From: JAVJSU01 sp040219275
Lineage (GTDB): Bacteria; Chloroflexota; Anaerolineae; Aggregatilineales; Phototrophicaceae
Assembly: GCA_040219275.1 (NCBI GenBank)
Contig: JAVJSU010000046.1
Coordinates: forward strand, 11,566-75,565
Direction of reading: 5' to 3'
Length of the DNA stretch: 64,000 nt
Numbering within the stretch: position 1 is the stretch's first letter; each line of letters begins with the position of its first letter. This document shows, piece after piece, positions 8,301 through 16,311 of the stretch. The notes beneath the pieces are model-generated. The model did no database searches. It saw nothing but the letters and a program-made list of their open reading frames with translations, and had not been told where the DNA came from. The position numbers and the translations under genes are program-made.

Positions 8301-9563
8301 TTATTTCTTCTTAGAGTAGCCCACTGATGCCCCATTAGGCACATTTTTATCGGCATATTTCTTGAAGTCTTCTGCGCGTAGATCTGTGCCGAGTGTCACA
8401 CTATGACCGACACTAAAGCCCGGTGGTACATGGGTGTTTTTGCCAACAGACGTGATGCCAAGATCACCCACATCACTGATTTTACCTACATGCGCGTTAT
8501 GCCCGATGACTGCGATTTTATCAAGGATACAACGTTCCACCACCGCGCCCGCTTCAATATAGCAATCATTAAGAATGATGGACTCGCGGATAACGGCGTT
8601 CGGTCCTACATACACACCGGGGGACAGAATACTCCGCTCTACGATTGCACCCTCCGCGATGACAGAACCATCCGTGATGAGGCTGTCTATCACCTGTGCG
8701 CCTCTGGCAATATGTACAGGCGGGCGTTCTTCACTTCGGGTATGAATGATCCATGTCCGGTCATTCAAATTCATCGCAGGCGGAGAAGCCAGTAGATCCA
8801 TATGGGCTTCCCAATAGGCATCAACCGTTCCCACGTCAATCCAATAACCGCCGTAAGGGTAGGCAAACACGTCCAGACCGCGCTCAATCATCATCGGCAC
8901 GATACTTCTGCCAAAGTCTTTCGGTGAATCCGGCGTTTGCTGGTCAACTTCCAACATTTCTTCTAATGCAGAATAGCTGAAAACGTATACACCCATGCTG
9001 GCAAGGTTGCCGGGCGGGTCGGCGGGTTTTTCTACAAAGTCCACCACGCGATAATCATCATCGGTGTCCAGAATACCAAATCGGCTGGCTTCGTCCATCG
9101 GGACGCGAATCGTGCAGACGGTAGCATCCGCGCCTTTTTCGATGTGCCATTGGATGACAACATCGTAGTCCATCTGATAGATATGATCGCCGGACAGAAT
9201 CAACACATATTCCGGACGACCACGCCGCACAAAATTCAAATTCTGGTTGACCGCATCGGCAGTACCCGCATACCAATCCGTGTCATAGCGCCCTTTGTAC
9301 GGCTGAAGTAATTGCACCCCGCCGGTGAACGTCCGGTCAAGATCCCACGGGCGACCTTTACCGATATGATCGTTCAGACTATGGGGACGATATTGCGTAA
9401 GGATAAGCACATCAAAAATGTTTGAGTTGACACAATTGCTCAGTGTAAAATCAATAATGCGATATTTCCCTGCAAAGGGAACGGCTGGTTTGGCGCGTTT
9501 ACTGGTCAATGTGCCGAGTCGTGTACCTTCACCGCCTGCTAAAACAATGGCTTTAACTTTCAA
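8301..9563 (-). CDS. glgC: Glucose-1-phosphate adenylyltransferase
   Basis: ADP-glucose pyrophosphorylase, 420 aa, which makes ADP-glucose from ATP and glucose-1-phosphate, the committed step of bacterial glycogen synthesis. The N-terminal nucleotidyltransferase motif AGGEGTRLGTLTSKRAKPAV is followed by RIIDFTLSNCVNS. YRGTADAV is represented by YAGTADAVNQN, and the catalytic region LSGDHIYQMDY is present. After about residue 290 comes the left-handed beta-helix (hexapeptide-like) domain with GAVVERCILDKIAVIG. The length matches the family. It starts 2 bp after the glgA stop codon, so both lie in one minus-strand transcript. Confidence 0.95.
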   Translation of the reverse strand: MKVKAIVLAGGEGTRLGTLTSKRAKPAVPFAGKYRIIDFTLSNCVNSNIFDVLILTQYRPHSLNDHIGKGRPWDLDRTFTGGVQLLQPYKGRYDTDWYAGTADAVNQNLNFVRRGRPEYVLILSGDHIYQMDYDVVIQWHIEKGADATVCTIRVPMDEASRFGILDTDDDYRVVDFVEKPADPPGNLASMGVYVFSYSALEEMLEVDQQTPDSPKDFGRSIVPMMIERGLDVFAYPYGGYWIDVGTVDAYWEAHMDLLASPPAMNLNDRTWIIHTRSEERPPVHIARGAQVIDSLITDGSVIAEGAIVERSILSPGVYVGPNAVIRESIILNDCYIEAGAVVERCILDKIAVIGHNAHVGKISDVGDLGITSVGKNTHVPPGFSVGHSVTLGTDLRAEDFKKYADKNVPNGASVGYSKKK

Positions 9564-9565
9564 AA

Positions 9566-11026
9566 TTAACCTCTCCTTGAGTCTATAAGTTTGCGATATA
9601 AAGACGCATAACGTTCTGCGCTTTGTTTCCAGCTAAAATCTCGTTGCATGGCACGGCGTTGCATCCGTTGCCATACGTCGGGGCGTTCGCGGAATGTTTG
9701 GATTGCCCAGCGCATCGTGCCGAGTACGGCTTCCGGTTTTTCCCACTCAAACGTGAATCCGGTACCCCGTTCCCCGTCGCCGTTGTCATAATTCTCAACA
9801 GTATCTGCCAGACCGCCCGTTTCACGCACAAGTGGCAACGCACCATAACGCATGGCGCTCATCTGACCGATGCCACACGGTTCAAAATGGCTCGGCATCA
9901 GGAAAATATCACACCCTGCGTAAATTTGTTGGGCAACCGCCGCATCAAATTCGAGGTAGGCACGAACTTTGCCGGGGAAATCCTGTCCTAAGCGCCACAG
10001 AGCATATTCCAGGTCGGGATCACCGGTGCCAAGCATAATAAGCTGTACATCAGCCTCAGCAAGTAGCTGTCGTAAGGCGGGTAGGGCGAGATCAATTCCC
10101 TTTTGCCATACAAGGCGACTCACAAAGCTAATCAGTGGAATGCTGTCATTGACTTGCAGACCCGCGAGTCGTTGTAGATAACGCTTATTTTCGATCCGGT
10201 GTTCGTGAAAATTATCTATCGTGTAATTTTTGATGATGCGCGGGTCGGTTTCCGGATTCCACACCTCATTGTCGATACCGTTGAGGATGCCATACAGATC
10301 GGAAATGCGTGTACGAATCATACCATCCAGACCATAGCCCATATATGGATACTGAATTTCGATTGCGTAACGCGGACTGACTGTGGACACAATATCTGAA
10401 TAGGCAATCGCAATCGCTAGCGTGTTATTGGTCAGGTCTTGATAGACGAGATCGGGGTGATTTCTACCGGGAATGCCCATCTTCCACATATACCCGCCCA
10501 TAAAGTCGCCCTGATACATCAAATTATGGATGCTCAACATGGTAGACACATGAGACCATTCTTGCTTCCAACGGTTTTCCGCTACCAAAAAGGGGACTAA
10601 TCCGGTATGCCAATCATTAGCGTGGAACACATCAGGGAACCATCCCAGACGTTCCCGCAATTCCCATGCCGTCGCCATTGTGAGTTGGTTAAAGAAGATA
10701 AAGCGAGGCGAATCCCAGTTCCATTCGGTATAAACCGTCGTGTCGTCGCCGAAATAGGGCCAGCTTTGCACGAAATAAAACGGTACACCATCGCGCACAG
10801 TTGAATAGACATTTACATCCGATGTGCCTTCGTGATGTGTAAATTTGAAGGAGAAAAGATGGCTGATCTGAAATTTTTCATGGTTGATAAATCCATATCC
10901 GGGCATGATGACCCGTGCATCCACCCCGATCTGGCGTAATGCGGCGGGAAGTGACCCGACGACATCCGCAAGCCCGCCTACTTTAGCGAATGGATAGGCT
11001 TCTGCTGTGGTAAAAAGTATGTTCAT
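9566..11026 (-). CDS. glgA: Glycogen synthase (ADP-glucose dependent, GT5)
   Basis: Elongates alpha-1,4-glucan from ADP-glucose. The N-terminal motif FTTAEAYPFAKVGGLADVVG contains the KxGGL ADP-glucose site. HANDWHTGLVP and the second-domain motif FVSRLVWQKGIDL follow. The C-terminal acid/base region FEPCGIGQMSAMRYGALPLV and the ending RETGGLADTV are standard for GT5. The start at 11026 (MNILFTTAE) gives 486 aa, with AGGAG about 12 nt upstream; a GTG at 11065 would add 13 poorly conserved residues. It is followed after 2 bp by glgC. GlgA, GlgC and the upstream GH57 branching enzyme form a complete biosynthetic set. Confidence 0.94.
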   Translation of the reverse strand: MNILFTTAEAYPFAKVGGLADVVGSLPAALRQIGVDARVIMPGYGFINHEKFQISHLFSFKFTHHEGTSDVNVYSTVRDGVPFYFVQSWPYFGDDTTVYTEWNWDSPRFIFFNQLTMATAWELRERLGWFPDVFHANDWHTGLVPFLVAENRWKQEWSHVSTMLSIHNLMYQGDFMGGYMWKMGIPGRNHPDLVYQDLTNNTLAIAIAYSDIVSTVSPRYAIEIQYPYMGYGLDGMIRTRISDLYGILNGIDNEVWNPETDPRIIKNYTIDNFHEHRIENKRYLQRLAGLQVNDSIPLISFVSRLVWQKGIDLALPALRQLLAEADVQLIMLGTGDPDLEYALWRLGQDFPGKVRAYLEFDAAVAQQIYAGCDIFLMPSHFEPCGIGQMSAMRYGALPLVRETGGLADTVENYDNGDGERGTGFTFEWEKPEAVLGTMRWAIQTFRERPDVWQRMQRRAMQRDFSWKQSAERYASLYRKLIDSRRG

Positions 11027-11130
11027 TGAAGAGAACGTCTCCTTCGTGCGGCGGCGGCTAGTCACAGATATGATCTACTGTTTGTCGTAGTCGACGCGGT
11101 TGATTATAACAGGTGCTATTTAACGATTTA

Positions 11131-12924
11131 TTAGGACACAGGTGCAAAGTCCTCATAGTCAATGCCTTCAAAGACCTTGTCGATCTCAAAAAGTGTATCC
11201 GCAAGCGTACGATCCGGCGAACCGTTCTCCAAACCATCTGCAAGCTGATTAAATCGTTCCAGATGTTGCGTGAAGCGTTGGATGGCATATTCGCGTGCTT
11301 GCCCTGTCGTCACCAAAAATGACCAATCCGAGCTAGACAGGAGCAATAATTCCCGCGCCGCCTGATTCAACACCGCCCGTTCATCGTCACCTGGTTCAGT
11401 GAAGGTCTGCGCGAGGGTTTGCATCCGCGCTTCGCTTTCATGGATCGGTTGCCACATCCAATGCGTTTCGCCATTATCCCATGTGAAATGTGTGCCACCC
11501 GCGCCCCATGAGCCTTCCGGTATATGTAAGGTCATCTGGGGGGGATAATCTTCAAGATATTTTGTAGCGGTAGTCAATTCGATTTCTGGATTGTTCGCCA
11601 GATGCCGGAGCACTTTGCCAAGCCATGTTACACCCTCAAACCACCAATGCCCGAATAACTCGGTATCGTAATTGGAGGAGATCATGCCGTAATTGCCAGT
11701 TTCGTTGTGATAATCACGCAATAAATCGCCGACGAGATGGGCGAAATGCTCCGCATGTTGATCCACTTTATAATTTGCCCAATCAGGATGGTAATAATCT
11801 TTTTCCGGCAGGTCGACTTTTTCGCCCGTTACGCGCCAATATTGCAAGCCACTCGTGCCTGCTTTACGGTGAAATTCGCGGTAATCAAAATCGCCCGGAT
11901 AGCCCCAATCGGCGCTCCACACCTGTTGTCCGGTGCGATTATTCCGTCCCATGACCGCCACACCGGAATTATCCCCGTTGTTTTCCGGCGAACTGCTATC
12001 ACTCACCCAATAAGCATGGAACGTGTTCACATCACGGCGTGGCGCATTTAGATTTTGCGAAGACGGGATCACATAACGCCGTTTGATGTCGCCATACGGT
12101 CCAATCACATCCCCCGCCGCAATTCCCACCGGCTGACCGCCTGTGATGGCATGGGTTTCGCTAAAGAAAATTTTCAGGTCAAGTTGTTTCAGGAAGTGTT
12201 CGATGCCGGGGCGAGTCATGCCATTATCGTCAAAGTAAGCGGGGCGATAGGCGCATTCAGGGAGCCAGATTCCGGTGGGTTTTCTCCCGAAAAGTCGTTC
12301 ATGGGTGCGAACCGCCGTCTTGAGTTGCCCGACGATGGCGCTATCGTGACCGAGCAGGGGCAGGTAGCCGTGTGTGGCGGCGCTGGTGATAATCTCGATG
12401 TAGCCTTCGTCCTGCAAGGTGCGAAATGCGCCGATGATGTCCCGATTAAAGCGATTGATAAACGCATCCTTGACGCTTGAATACCAATTTTTGTACCAGC
12501 GTGCCAATAAGAGTAAATGTTCGTCTGATTGAGTTGAATCCAGCGATTGAAAATCCGGGAATTTTTCCGCGCCGGGCAACGTCTCGACATCGGCGGTTTT
12601 TTCCTGAGCGACGGCGATATTCTTCGGCTCATCGAAGTACCACATATCGCGTTCTGCCGCCGTAATCCGCATGTTCAGGTAGTCTTCAAAGTGTTCTAGC
12701 ACCAATGGATCGTTGAGTTGTTCACCTAGAACAGGGGTTATGCCAATTGTCAGTTTAAAATCTACGCCGTCGCCTTTGAGATCATAAAGTGTTTGTAACA
12801 GGGGGATGTAAGTTTCGGTTGCCGCTTCATGAATCCACTCTTCGCCATGGGGCCAACGCCCGGCGAGCCTTGCATAAGGCATATGACTGTGCAGTACAAA
12901 CGTAAATGCACCAATTGAAGCCAC
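11131..12924 (-). CDS. GH57-family 1,4-alpha-glucan branching enzyme
   Basis: Introduces alpha-1,6 branches into glycogen. The start is taken as the GTG at 12924 (VASIGAFTFVLHSHMPY) because AGGAG lies 7 nt upstream. The frame is open to 13098, but that extension looks non-coding. The resulting 597 aa has the GH57 opening FTFVLHSHMPYARLAG. The nucleophile glutamate lies in GIWLPECAYRP, and the acid/base aspartate probably in SNYDTELFGHWWFEG. A DUF1957-type helical C-terminus carries many tryptophans (THFTWDNGETHWMW). This is the archaeal/deep-bacterial alternative to GH13 GlgB; no GH13 enzyme is seen here. It lies about 100 bp upstream of glgA on the same strand. Confidence 0.9.
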   Translation of the reverse strand: MASIGAFTFVLHSHMPYARLAGRWPHGEEWIHEAATETYIPLLQTLYDLKGDGVDFKLTIGITPVLGEQLNDPLVLEHFEDYLNMRITAAERDMWYFDEPKNIAVAQEKTADVETLPGAEKFPDFQSLDSTQSDEHLLLLARWYKNWYSSVKDAFINRFNRDIIGAFRTLQDEGYIEIITSAATHGYLPLLGHDSAIVGQLKTAVRTHERLFGRKPTGIWLPECAYRPAYFDDNGMTRPGIEHFLKQLDLKIFFSETHAITGGQPVGIAAGDVIGPYGDIKRRYVIPSSQNLNAPRRDVNTFHAYWVSDSSSPENNGDNSGVAVMGRNNRTGQQVWSADWGYPGDFDYREFHRKAGTSGLQYWRVTGEKVDLPEKDYYHPDWANYKVDQHAEHFAHLVGDLLRDYHNETGNYGMISSNYDTELFGHWWFEGVTWLGKVLRHLANNPEIELTTATKYLEDYPPQMTLHIPEGSWGAGGTHFTWDNGETHWMWQPIHESEARMQTLAQTFTEPGDDERAVLNQAARELLLLSSSDWSFLVTTGQAREYAIQRFTQHLERFNQLADGLENGSPDRTLADTLFEIDKVFEGIDYEDFAPVS

Positions 12925-13065
12925 TAGCCATCTCCTAAACCGTTTTCTTAACCAAAATTTAGCACCGATTGTAACGGGTGTCAGGGGAAAGGTGCAACAA
13001 TTACGTGGTTGTCTAACGAGTGATGGCAGTCCAAAAAACGGAGGTGTTTCTGCTAATTTCTGGTG

Positions 13066-13097
13066 AAAATAAAAATGCCCTGCATGATTGCAAGACA
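13066..13097 (-). terminator. Terminator of the response regulator/histidine kinase operon
   Basis: On the minus strand an 8-bp stem with two G-T wobbles (13097-13090 / 13083-13076) and a 6-nt loop is followed by TTTTTATTTT. It lies 29 bp after the kinase stop codon and would separate this operon from the branching-enzyme gene. Confidence 0.75.
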
Positions 13098-13125
13098 TTG
13101 ACTGGTCACTAAACTAGGCGATGGA

Positions 13126-14415
13126 TTAATCTGCGACTGGAAGCACAATCGTAAAGATACTGCCCTGTCCCTGCTGGCTCCGCACACGTAAAAATCCGCC
13201 GTGTGCTTCTGCAACCATACGCGCAACAAACAATCCCTGACCCAATCCACGCGGATCAAGTAATTTGCCTGTGCTTGTGCGTGGCTCTCCGCGATAGAAA
13301 CGCTCAAAAACGTGGGGGAGGTCTTTTTCCGAGATACCGACCCCGCTATCAATCACATCAAGCACGATGTACTGATCGTCTTCTTCATCTAATCCGGCGG
13401 CGATCATCACGTTGCCACCCGGTTCGTTGTAGCGGACGCTATTTTGTACCAGATGCCCTAATGCCCAGCGCAAGCGTTGATCGTCCCCTTGCACGCGCAA
13501 ACTGCGGGTATTACGGGGCATCACTGCCGCATCCAGCTTATTACGCTTCAGTTCGGGTGTCATGCCGTTAACGACACTCCAGATTAATGGCTCAATATTG
13601 ACGACATCGTGGCGCAAGCTGAACGTTCCCGCGCTCATTTCTGAGATGTCCAGCAATTCCACCACCATGCGATCCAGAATATCGACATTGCGCGTCAAGG
13701 TTTCTAACAGGCGACGGGGTGGGGGTTGGTCTTCCGGTTGTCCGGCGATGACTTCCGCCATGCCTTTGATGACGGTCATCGGGGTTTTAAGCTCGTGCGA
13801 AATCGCCGTTACAAATTGATCTTTGAGGCGATCCGCCAGCGCATCCCGCGTTACATCGCGCAAGACGATCATTGTGCCGAGTCGTTCACCATTTTCACCC
13901 GCAACTGCCGCCAATTGTGCGCCGACGATGCGCCCGTTGACCTGTACACGGGTAGGATCGCCGAGTGGGGCGAGTTCGGTATCGACCTGATCGACATCGC
14001 GGTAGGCATCGAATAACATGCCGAGTTCGCTATCCCAGAAGTTTTTCATCGTGCCGAGCAAATCGCGCGCCGCCTGATTGTTCAGGACGATGCGACCTTC
14101 GTTGTCCTGCATGATGATGCCTTCATCAAGCCGATTGAGAATCCCTTGCAGGCGCTTCACATCTTCCGCACGATCCATCAAGGCTTGCTTGAGCATGGCA
14201 TTTTTTTCTTTGATCCGGCGCGCCACTTCGATTTTTTGTTGTAAATCATCGCGCATAACACGTTCTTCCGTATCTTCTGGTGTTCGTTTTTTGCGAGAAT
14301 TCAAGCCTGTATAGAGACGGCTAAAGAGGCGTTCCGTCATTGATCCCAACAAATTGACTCTGCTAATCGCCCCGCTAATTTCTTCTGCGTTGGACGGTGG
14401 TGGTGTGTCGCTCAT
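13126..14415 (-). CDS. PAS-containing sensor histidine kinase
   Basis: Cytoplasmic kinase of 429 aa with no convincing membrane helix. An N-terminal coiled coil (about 60-105, rich in K/E) leads to a PAS domain (GILNRLDEGIIMQDNEGRIV onward). HisKA follows with an intact phospho-acceptor in ISHELKTPMTVIKG. HATPase has N-box GHLVQNSVRYNE, G1 DSGVGISE, F-box VFERFYRG and G2 RGLGQGLFVARM. It starts 8 bp after the stop of the upstream response regulator gene, so the two are co-transcribed and probably cognate. It also lies directly upstream of the glycogen genes on the same strand, but a terminator intervenes. Confidence 0.9.
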   Translation of the reverse strand: MSDTPPPSNAEEISGAISRVNLLGSMTERLFSRLYTGLNSRKKRTPEDTEERVMRDDLQQKIEVARRIKEKNAMLKQALMDRAEDVKRLQGILNRLDEGIIMQDNEGRIVLNNQAARDLLGTMKNFWDSELGMLFDAYRDVDQVDTELAPLGDPTRVQVNGRIVGAQLAAVAGENGERLGTMIVLRDVTRDALADRLKDQFVTAISHELKTPMTVIKGMAEVIAGQPEDQPPPRRLLETLTRNVDILDRMVVELLDISEMSAGTFSLRHDVVNIEPLIWSVVNGMTPELKRNKLDAAVMPRNTRSLRVQGDDQRLRWALGHLVQNSVRYNEPGGNVMIAAGLDEEDDQYIVLDVIDSGVGISEKDLPHVFERFYRGEPRTSTGKLLDPRGLGQGLFVARMVAEAHGGFLRVRSQQGQGSIFTIVLPVAD

Positions 14416-14423
14416 AAGTTGTC

Positions 14424-14825
14424 TCAGGCTCTGCTGGCAATAACTTTATCGAGAATGAGTTTAAGCTGGTCGAAATCCGGCAAGGGTTTGTTAATCACAT
14501 GGTCGATGCCGAACTCTCGTTTCATCATTTGCATATCCTCATCGCTGAGGACAAAGGCAGTCATCAAAACAATCGGGATATTCTTGATCGGCTCTGTTTG
14601 GCGAATACGCTTGGAAAGTTCGTTGCCGCGTCTGCCGGGCATACGAATATCCATCAAGGCGAAATCCGGCAGAATCCCTTTATAGGTGCCCGCGTCAATT
14701 TCATCCAACATATCCCACACTTTTTGACCACTTTCATAGGTCATGGGGTTATTTCCCCATACCTGGCACATCATCGCCACTAGATTACGAATATCGGCTT
14801 CGTCTTCGGCAATTAACCAGTTCAA
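14424..14825 (-). CDS. Single-domain response regulator (receiver)
   Basis: A 133-aa stand-alone receiver domain with no output domain. The acidic pocket is in IAEDEAD, the phospho-acceptor is Asp59 in FALMDIRMPG, and the switch Thr/Lys are in VLMTAF and VINKPLP. The start is a TTG at 14825, justified by GGAGG 6 nt upstream. It is closely related to the divergent receiver at 15086 (similar MCQVWG/MFGIWG and shared length). With the kinase 8 bp downstream it forms a two-gene operon. Having no output domain, it must act by protein contact or phosphorelay. Confidence 0.88.
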   Translation of the reverse strand: MNWLIAEDEADIRNLVAMMCQVWGNNPMTYESGQKVWDMLDEIDAGTYKGILPDFALMDIRMPGRRGNELSKRIRQTEPIKNIPIVLMTAFVLSDEDMQMMKREFGIDHVINKPLPDFDQLKLILDKVIASRA

Positions 14826-14874
14826 AATTCGCCTCCATCACATTGCTTGGCGCTAGGTTCATTTTATATCAAGA

Positions 14875-14902
14875 CTTAACGTTAGGATAGCACAACGTCA
14901 AG
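14875..14902 (-). promoter_or_regulatory. Extended -10 promoter framed by an inverted repeat, upstream of the receiver/kinase operon
   Basis: On the minus strand the motif TGCTATCCT (14892-14884) matches the extended -10 family seen elsewhere. It sits exactly between the arms CTTAACGTT (14875-14883) and AACGTCAAG (14894-14902), an inverted repeat with 8 of 9 matching positions. It lies about 60 bp before the TTG start. An operator controlling this promoter is plausible, including autoregulation. Confidence 0.4.
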
Positions 14903-15085
14903 TATGATTTCATTATAGTCAATTTCTCGTTTGTTTACCTAATTAAGGGTAAATGTGGACTGAAATCTTCGGCGAGAATGTCGATTGCGAAAATCAGTCC
15001 ATCTCCACAGTTGCCTATTAATCATGGAAATTCTATTATATAGGGTAGGAATTTCGTTTGAAAAATGCGAAAGGTGGCATAACTC

Positions 15086-15526
15086 TTGTCTACTTGGATG
15101 GTTGTCGAGGATGAACCCGATATTTACGAAGTGCTTTTGGCGATGTTCGGGATATGGGGCATTGAAGGCGTGGCGTTTGTAGATGGTGAAGAAGCCATTT
15201 CATGGATTGAGGATGTAGATCAGGGGAGCTTTCAGGGTGAATTGCCTGAATTAGCCCTGCTCGATATTCGTTTGCCGGGTGCAGTACAGGGTCCTGATGT
15301 GGGCGCACGCTTACGTAAAAGTGACGCTCTGAAGCATGTGGCGATTGTGCTCATCACCGCCTATAAGCTCAAGCCTGAAGAAGAAAAGCAAATTATCTCC
15401 GATGCTGGTGCAGATATATTAGTCTATAAACCGCTCCCCAAATTCAACGAACTGCAAACGCTATTAGAAGAAACGATTGCGGCGCGGCGGGCGAAAATCA
15501 CCACAGACCCGAAAAATAAGGCGTAA
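15086..15526 (+). CDS. Single-domain response regulator (receiver)
   Basis: A 146-aa receiver related to the one at 14424. It has VVEDEPD acidic residues, phospho-acceptor Asp60 in LALLDIRLPG, and conserved lysine in LVYKPLPKF. The start is probably the TTG at 15086, with AAAGGTGG about 8 nt upstream; an ATG at 15098 would remove four residues. It is transcribed divergently from the receiver/kinase pair and is followed after 3 bp by the NERD-like gene, so they may be co-transcribed. No output domain is present. Confidence 0.87.
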   Translation: MSTWMVVEDEPDIYEVLLAMFGIWGIEGVAFVDGEEAISWIEDVDQGSFQGELPELALLDIRLPGAVQGPDVGARLRKSDALKHVAIVLITAYKLKPEEEKQIISDAGADILVYKPLPKFNELQTLLEETIAARRAKITTDPKNKA

Positions 15527-15529
15527 TTT

Positions 15530-16306
15530 ATGGTCAACTCAACTGTAGAGTCCATGCTCAATGTTGCGCCATCGCGGGCAATCACGCGGCGCGCACGCGA
15601 TTATTTACAGATTGCGGCGATTGCGATCAGCCTCGGTATTTTTATTGGCTTTTTAGCCATTGCCATGTTTGTCGTGCCGTTTGTCAATGAAAATAGCAGT
15701 GCATTTGGTGCGTATGACATCATTCGTAGCGGTTTGTTTTTATTAGCGGGTGTGCTGGGTGTGGTTGGTTTAGGACTCATTGTACGCGCCATGACGCTGA
15801 AAACAGAAAACAGCCTTGCGCGTATCGTGGGCGATTCACTTGCTTTGCAACTCGGTAGTCGTGCGCCGCAATTCAAATTTATCCGTAACATCAACAAACG
15901 CGGGGTCGGCTATGTGGATGCCGTGCTCATCGGTCCGCCCGGTGTGCTGGTGTTCCGTATCACCGATATTGAGGGTGAATTCCTCAATGAAAAGGGCAAA
16001 TGGCTGAAGCGTGCGCGTAGTGGTCGCCTTGAGACGATGCGTTTTAACCCCACCCAAGATGTGATTGATGATATGAAAACCATCAAAGATTATCTTGAAA
16101 TGCGAGAATTTAAAGAGGTTCCCATGTTTGGCGTGGTGGTGTTCATGAAGGACACGCCTCAGGTAAAACTGGATCGTAAAGATGCCGTTATTCCAGTAAC
16201 CCACCTGAGTGGCTTACAGCAGTATCTGCGGGACGGTTTTCTGGCGAAAGATCGTATTGATGTAAAGAGAGCAACCGCAATTTTTGATGTCCTATTCGAT
16301 TGGTAA
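15530..16306 (+). CDS. NERD-like membrane protein
   Basis: A 258-aa protein with two N-terminal membrane helices (about 26-52 and 64-84) and a cytoplasmic domain. The cytoplasmic segment GVGYVDAVLIGPPGVLVFRI resembles the NERD (nuclease-related) core, where D-(x)n-G-V-x-V-x-E-V-K is expected. Here the ExK dyad reads FRIT, so nuclease residues seem lost. NERD domains often accompany DNA helicases or kinases. It follows the receiver gene by 3 bp and abuts the AddB-like gene, suggesting transcriptional coupling with the repair island. The family call is moderate and activity is unknown. Confidence 0.6.
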   Translation: MVNSTVESMLNVAPSRAITRRARDYLQIAAIAISLGIFIGFLAIAMFVVPFVNENSSAFGAYDIIRSGLFLLAGVLGVVGLGLIVRAMTLKTENSLARIVGDSLALQLGSRAPQFKFIRNINKRGVGYVDAVLIGPPGVLVFRITDIEGEFLNEKGKWLKRARSGRLETMRFNPTQDVIDDMKTIKDYLEMREFKEVPMFGVVVFMKDTPQVKLDRKDAVIPVTHLSGLQQYLRDGFLAKDRIDVKRATAIFDVLFDW

Positions 16307-16311
16307 AATTT

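Noticed and set aside
12925..13098. Upstream extension of the GH57 gene
   Set aside because: The sequence lacks family similarity; the GTG at 12924 with AGGAG at 7 nt gives the canonical N-terminus.
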